Shown here: one piece after another, positions 42,300-45,795 of the stretch
Layout of the letters: every line of letters begins with the position of its first letter
How positions within the stretch are numbered: the first letter of the stretch is position 1
Source of the DNA: Fen-999 sp964530115
GTDB lineage: Bacteria; Pseudomonadota; Gammaproteobacteria; Burkholderiales; Rhodocyclaceae
Length of the DNA stretch: 45,795 nucleotides
NCBI GenBank assembly: GCA_964530115.1
Contig: CAZGYD010000073.1
Coordinates: 1-45,795 of the forward strand
Direction: 5' to 3'
Program-made: the position numbers and the translations under genes
Notes under the pieces: generated by a model
Databases searched by the model: none
Seen by the model: the letters and a program-made list of their open reading frames with translations, nothing else
What the model was told of the DNA's origin: nothing

Positions 42300-42772
42300 T
42301 ACTTGCACTCCTCCAGCAGGCGATCGATCTCCTCCGGAGTCATGAAGCATTTCATCCGGACGTTATTGACCAGCATCACCGGCGCATCGCCGCAGGCGCC
42401 CATGCATTCGCCCTCCTTGAGCGTGAACTTGCCGTCGGGGGTCGTCTCATTGAAGCCGATGCCGAGCTTTTCCTTCAGGTAGTCTGCGGCATGTACGCCG
42501 CCCGACAACGCACAAGGCAGATTCGTGCAGACGGTAATCTTGTATTTACCGACGGGCGCCAGATCGTACATGTTGTAGAAGCTCGCCACCTCATAGGCGG
42601 CGATCGCCGGCATGCCCAGATAGCCGGCGACGAACTCGATCGTCTCGCGCGCGAGCCAGCCCTTTTCCTCCTGCGCGATGCGCAAGGCCGCCATCACGGC
42701 GGACTGCTTCTGGCCCGAGGGATATTTCGCGATCTCGCGGTCGATGCGTGTCAAGGATTCCTGGCTCAGCAT
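42299..42772 (-). CDS. nuoE: NADH-quinone oxidoreductase subunit E
   Basis: The 157-residue thioredoxin-like subunit holds [2Fe-2S] cluster N1a through CTNLPC and CMGACGDAPVM. ATG at 42772 (MLSQESLTRIDREIAKYPSG) is used, 4 bp after the nuoD stop; an upstream start at 42832 would overlap nuoD by 60 bp and adds non-family residues. Confidence 0.96.
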   Translation of the reverse strand: MLSQESLTRIDREIAKYPSGQKQSAVMAALRIAQEEKGWLARETIEFVAGYLGMPAIAAYEVASFYNMYDLAPVGKYKITVCTNLPCALSGGVHAADYLKEKLGIGFNETTPDGKFTLKEGECMGACGDAPVMLVNNVRMKCFMTPEEIDRLLEECK

Positions 42773-42776
42773 TTGC

Positions 42777-44030
42777 TCATCTGTCCGTATCGCCGAGAAC
42801 GAGGTCGATGGTACCGATGATCGCCGTGACATCGGCGATCATGTGTCCCTTGCACATCTCCGTAAGCGCGGCGAGATGCGCGAAGCCCGGCGATCGCAGC
42901 TTGAGGCGATAGGGCTTGTTGGCACCGTCGGAAACCGCCCAGACACCGAACTCGCCCTTCGGATGCTCGACCCCCGCATAGACCTCGCCAGGGGGAACGT
43001 GCATGCCCTCGGAGAAGAGCTTGAAATGATGGATCAGCTCTTCCATGTTCCCCTTCATCGCCTCGCGCGAGGGTGGCGCCACCTTGTGATTGTCGGTGAT
43101 CACCGGACCGGGGTTCTTGCGCAGCCAGTCGATGCATTGCTTGATGATGCGGTTCGCCTGGAGCATCTCTTCCATGCGCACGAGATAGCGGTCGTAGCAG
43201 TCGCCGTTCCTGCCCACGGGAACGTCGAACTCGAGCCGGTCATAGACTTCGTAGGGCTGCTTCTTGCGCAGGTCCCACGCCACCCCCGAGCCCCTCAGCA
43301 TCGGCCCGGTGAAGCTCATCTGCAGCGCCTCTTCCGGCGAGACGACGCCGACGCCGACGGTGCGCTGCTTCCAGATCCGGTTTTCCGTCAGCAACGTGTG
43401 ATATTCGGCGACATAGCCCGGGAAACGGTTGGTGAAATCTTCGAGGAAATCGAGCAGCGAACCCTCGCGGGCGGCATTGAGGCGCTTGACGGTTGCCGCG
43501 TCCTTGAACTTGTTGACCTCGTACTTCGGCATCTGGTCGGGGAGGTCCCGATAGACGCCGCCCGGACGGTAGTACGCGGCATGCAGCCTGGCGCCCGATA
43601 CTGCCTCGTAGACGTCCATCAGATCCTCGCGCTCGCGGAACGTGTAGAGCACCATGGTCATGGCGCCGATGTCGAGCGCGTGCGTGCCGATGTTGAGCAG
43701 GTGATTGAGGATGCGCGTGACCTCGTCCATCATCACGCGGATGTACTGCGCCCGGATCGGTACCTCGATGCCCAGGAGTCGCTCGATCGCCAGGCAGTAG
43801 GCGTGCTCGTTGCACATCATCGACACGTAGTCGAGCCGGTCCATGTAGGGTACCGACTGGAGCCAGGTACGGGTTTCCGCGAGCTTCTCGGTTCCCCGGT
43901 GCAGCAGGCCGATGTGCGGATCGGCGCGAACCACGACTTCGCCGTCGAGTTCGAGGATGAGTCGCAGCACACCGTGCGCTGCCGGGTGCTGCGGACCGAA
44001 GTTCAGGTGGTAGTTCTTGATCTCAGCCAC
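42777..44030 (-). CDS. nuoD: NADH-quinone oxidoreductase subunit D
   Basis: The 417-residue 49-kDa-type subunit lines the quinone site. It contains FGPQHPAAHGVLRLILELDGE and HIGLLHRGTEKL, and ends in DLVLGDTDR. The start is a GTG. I choose 44030 (V/MAEIKNYHLNFG) over GTG 44036 because AAGGTGG sits at proper distance only for 44030. It overlaps nuoC by 8 bp. Confidence 0.95.
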   Translation of the reverse strand: MAEIKNYHLNFGPQHPAAHGVLRLILELDGEVVVRADPHIGLLHRGTEKLAETRTWLQSVPYMDRLDYVSMMCNEHAYCLAIERLLGIEVPIRAQYIRVMMDEVTRILNHLLNIGTHALDIGAMTMVLYTFREREDLMDVYEAVSGARLHAAYYRPGGVYRDLPDQMPKYEVNKFKDAATVKRLNAAREGSLLDFLEDFTNRFPGYVAEYHTLLTENRIWKQRTVGVGVVSPEEALQMSFTGPMLRGSGVAWDLRKKQPYEVYDRLEFDVPVGRNGDCYDRYLVRMEEMLQANRIIKQCIDWLRKNPGPVITDNHKVAPPSREAMKGNMEELIHHFKLFSEGMHVPPGEVYAGVEHPKGEFGVWAVSDGANKPYRLKLRSPGFAHLAALTEMCKGHMIADVTAIIGTIDLVLGDTDR

Positions 44031-44628
44031 GTCCACCCACCTTGCCGTAGTTTTCCTCCCGGACGATGCGCGGCGTGACTTCGCGCGGCTCGATGGTCAC
44101 CGGCTGATAAACGATGCGTCGCTCTTCCGGGTCGTAACGCATCTCCACATAACCGGAGACCGGAAAATCCTTGCGGAACGGATGGCCGACGAAACCGTAG
44201 TCGGTGAGGATCCGCCGCAGATCGGGGTGGCCCTCGAAAACGATGCCGAAAAGGTCGTAGGCTTCCCGCTCATACCAGTTGGCACCATGCCAGACATCGG
44301 TCACCGTCGGCAGTGACGGCGAGGCGTCGTCCTCGGCGAAGCAGCGCAGCCGAAGCCGCCAGTTGTGGGTCACGGACGTGAGGTGCGCTACCGCAGCAAA
44401 TCGCGGGCCGGCCTCCCGCCCGTGGTAGGTCGAATAGTCGATGCCGGACAGATCGATCAATGTCTCGAACTTCAGTTCGGCATGATCGCGCAGGGTACGC
44501 GCGACCTCGTGGTAGTGCGCGGGCACGGTCTCGATCGTGACCTCCCCACGATCCAGTACCGGTTCGGAGACGCGCTCGCCGAGCACCGCCTTTAGCGTTT
44601 CGCACAAGCGTTGGAGTTTCTTGATCAT
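44023..44628 (-). CDS. nuoC: NADH-quinone oxidoreductase subunit C
   Basis: The 201-residue 30-kDa subunit is recognised by WYEREAYDLFGIVFEGHPDLRRILTDYGFVGHPFRKDFP. ATG at 44628 (MIKKLQRLCETL) fits the family; an upstream in-frame start at 44727 would enter nuoB. The C-terminus EENYGKVGGRG is normal. Confidence 0.97.
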   Translation of the reverse strand: MIKKLQRLCETLKAVLGERVSEPVLDRGEVTIETVPAHYHEVARTLRDHAELKFETLIDLSGIDYSTYHGREAGPRFAAVAHLTSVTHNWRLRLRCFAEDDASPSLPTVTDVWHGANWYEREAYDLFGIVFEGHPDLRRILTDYGFVGHPFRKDFPVSGYVEMRYDPEERRIVYQPVTIEPREVTPRIVREENYGKVGGRG

Positions 44629-44642
44629 GAGCAGAGGCGTTC

Positions 44643-45119
44643 TCAGCGGGCGATGGTGTACGTGCGCCGGATCTTGTTCTGCAGCTGGATGATGCCGTAG
44701 AGCAGGGCCTCGGCGGTCGGCGGGCATCCCGGCACATAGACATCGACGGGCACGATCCGGTCGCAGCCGCGCACGACCGAGTATGAATAATGGTAGTAGC
44801 CGCCGCCGTTAGCACAGGAGCCCATCGAGATCACCCAGCGCGGCTCGGCCATCTGGTCGTAGACCTTGCGCAGGGCCGGAGCCATCTTGTTGGTCAGCGT
44901 GCCGGCGACGATCATCACGTCCGACTGACGCGGACTCGGGCGGAAAACGACGCCGAAACGGTCGAGGTCATACCGCGAACATCCCGCGTGGATCATTTCG
45001 ACCGCACAGCAGGCCAGACCGAAGGTCATCGGCCAGAGCGACCCCGTCCGTGTCCAGTTGAGCAGTTTGTCGAGCGTCGTGGTGACGAAGCCTTCCTGGA
45101 GTACGCCCTCGATGCTCAC
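44643..45119 (-). CDS. nuoB: NADH-quinone oxidoreductase subunit B
   Basis: The 158-residue subunit holds terminal cluster N2 through the tandem cysteines in GLACCAVEMIHA, plus GSCANGGGY and VPGCPPTAEALL. The start is GTG at 45119 (SIEGVLQEGFVTTTLDKLLNW). nuoA ends 4 bp upstream. Confidence 0.97.
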   Translation of the reverse strand: MSIEGVLQEGFVTTTLDKLLNWTRTGSLWPMTFGLACCAVEMIHAGCSRYDLDRFGVVFRPSPRQSDVMIVAGTLTNKMAPALRKVYDQMAEPRWVISMGSCANGGGYYHYSYSVVRGCDRIVPVDVYVPGCPPTAEALLYGIIQLQNKIRRTYTIAR

Positions 45120-45123
45120 CCTG

Positions 45124-45498
45124 TCACTCCCAATCCAGCGCGCCCTTGACCCAGGCGTATACGTAACCGACGACGAGAATGGCGATGAACACCAGCATCT
45201 CGAGGAAACCGAACATCTTCACCTCGGGCGTACCGACGATCTCCTTGAAGATCGTCGCCCACGGAAAGAGGAAGGCGATTTCCAGGTCGAAGATGATGAA
45301 GAGGATCGCGACGAGGTAATAGCGCACATCGAACTTCATGCGCGCGTCCTCGAAGGGTTCGAAGCCGCACTCGAAGGCGGAAAGCTTTTCGCTGTCGGGA
45401 CGATTCGGCGCCACGAGCCAGCCGAGCAGAATCGGCGCGAAGCCGAAGGCGATGCCGACGATCATGAACACCAGCACCGGAAAGTAGTTTTCCAACAC
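45124..45498 (-). CDS. nuoA: NADH-quinone oxidoreductase subunit A
   Basis: The 124-residue membrane subunit has three helices and the conserved ECGFEPFEDARMKFDVRYYLVAILFIIFDLE. The start is GTG at 45498 (LENYFPVLVFM), with AAGGGGA about 10 bases upstream. It is the first gene of the operon; 60 bp separate it from tRNA-Leu, including short GC-rich hairpins (GGCGC-CA-GCGCC at 45534-45545) without a T-run, so read-through from the tRNA promoter is possible. Confidence 0.96.
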   Translation of the reverse strand: MLENYFPVLVFMIVGIAFGFAPILLGWLVAPNRPDSEKLSAFECGFEPFEDARMKFDVRYYLVAILFIIFDLEIAFLFPWATIFKEIVGTPEVKMFGFLEMLVFIAILVVGYVYAWVKGALDWE

Positions 45499-45558
45499 TT
45501 GCTGCTTGTCCCCTTTTTATCGGGGCACCGGTCGGCGCCAGCGCCCCTTGCTGTTTTG

Positions 45559-45643
45559 TGGTGCCGACGGCGAGACTCGAACTCGCACGGCTTTCGCCAC
45601 TACCCCCTCAAGATAGCGTGTCTACCAATTTCACCACGTCGGC
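45559..45643 (-). tRNA. tRNA-Leu (anticodon GAG)
   Basis: On the minus strand the gene begins GCCGACGTGGTGAAATTGG, has the anticodon loop CTTGAGG (anticodon GAG), a long variable arm typical of class II tRNA, the T-loop GTTCGAGTC, and ends CGTCGGCACCA. The acceptor pairs GCCGACG with CGTCGGC and CCA is encoded. Length 85 nt. Its place between secG and nuoA is usual in betaproteobacteria. Confidence 0.97.
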
Positions 45644-45690
45644 TATCGATACCCCGACCCGACAATGCGGAGCCGAGGCAGAATGGTGCG

Positions 45691-45718
45691 ATTATATATC
45701 TACTGATGCGTCGATAAA
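45691..45718 (-). promoter_or_regulatory. Sigma-70-like promoter for tRNA-Leu
   Basis: On the minus strand TATAAT (complement of 45691-45696) is preceded at a 16-bp spacing by TTTATC (45713-45718) and followed by a GC-rich discriminator CGCACC, typical of stable-RNA promoters. It sits in an AT-rich stretch between secG and the tRNA and may also serve the nuo operon. Confidence 0.6.
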
Positions 45719-45729
45719 ATTTATTTCTA

Positions 45730-45795
45730 CTATTTCGGAATGTCCTTCGCCTTCGAATCCGGCGCCACGGGCGCCTCGGCCGGGGCCGCTCCGGC
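45730..45795 (-). CDS. secG: Protein translocase subunit SecG, C-terminal end (partial)
   Basis: The last 21 codons read AGAAPAEAPVAPDSKAKDIPK, an Ala/Pro-rich tail ending in IPK like betaproteobacterial SecG. The stop TAG is the complement of 45730-45732. The rest of the gene lies beyond the window. The call rests mainly on the tail and on the conserved order secG, tRNA-Leu, nuoA. Confidence 0.7.
   Translation of the reverse strand, partial: AGAAPAEAPVAPDSKAKDIPK

Noticed and set aside
45499..45558. Intrinsic terminator between tRNA-Leu and nuoA
   Set aside because: Short GC-rich hairpins are present but no T-run follows on the transcribed strand.

Overview
This window is a contig end from a GC-rich betaproteobacterium, most likely a Rhodocyclales-type facultative sulfur oxidiser. 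The evidence is a complete 14-subunit complex I operon preceded by secG and tRNA-Leu(GAG), the usual betaproteobacterial order; a complete reverse-type dissimilatory sulfite reductase cluster, dsrABEFHCMKLJOPNR; and the start of an aldehyde:ferredoxin oxidoreductase operon (aorA, aorB) of the kind known from denitrifying Aromatoleum relatives. Placement to genus is not possible from this sequence alone.

Layout. Positions 1-108 are not genomic: 39-108 reads as a noisy Illumina P5/i5-index/Nextera adapter in the correct spacing. Next come the truncated aorB and aorA (minus), a small membrane protein, and a FixJ-type regulator with a TtrS-like sensor kinase (all minus). Divergent from the sensor is a plus-strand operon (3891-11175): a TauE/SafE (TSUP) exporter split over two genes, a cytoplasmic molybdopterin oxidoreductase, a four-cluster ferredoxin, and a very large fusion of a degenerate NuoF-like module, a GltD/NfnB-like flavoprotein and ferredoxin clusters. 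I read this as a regulated cytoplasmic sulfur-oxyanion or polysulfide enzyme wired to NAD(P).

A compact six-gene minus-strand operon (14461 to 11154) runs away from dsrA. It holds a small unknown protein, a Cas6/Cmx6-like RAMP protein without any CRISPR locus, a tandem TusA protein, a cysteine-less DsrC paralogue (RspA type), an unknown helical protein and a TauD-like dioxygenase. On the other side, dsrA to cobA (14659-27944) forms one long operon: DsrAB, the DsrEFH sulfur-transfer complex, DsrC, the membrane complex DsrMKJOP, the NAD-linked DsrL, and siroheme or Fe-S support (DsrN, DsrR, CobA). A soluble NarXL-like pair, a Nudix hydrolase and an ABM-fold-like protein separate this from the nuoA-N operon (minus, 45498 to 31167).

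Functionally, persulfide sulfur would pass through TusA/DsrEFH/DsrC to DsrAB and be oxidised to sulfite. Electrons would leave through DsrL (NAD) and DsrMKJOP (quinone), sulfite could be exported by the TSUP protein or handled by the Mo enzyme, and NADH would feed complex I.

The most unusual signal is a dispersed, non-palindromic 24-bp motif (GGCGTGTTACS followed by RCGGCTGAGTTTC) present at seven places plus one partial match. Five of the seven lie inside genes, in frame, in both orientations, giving the peptides GVLP(R/W)LSF or LSR(R/G)NTP in unrelated proteins (sensor kinase, flavoprotein fusion, DsrJ signal peptide, DsrN, NuoG)
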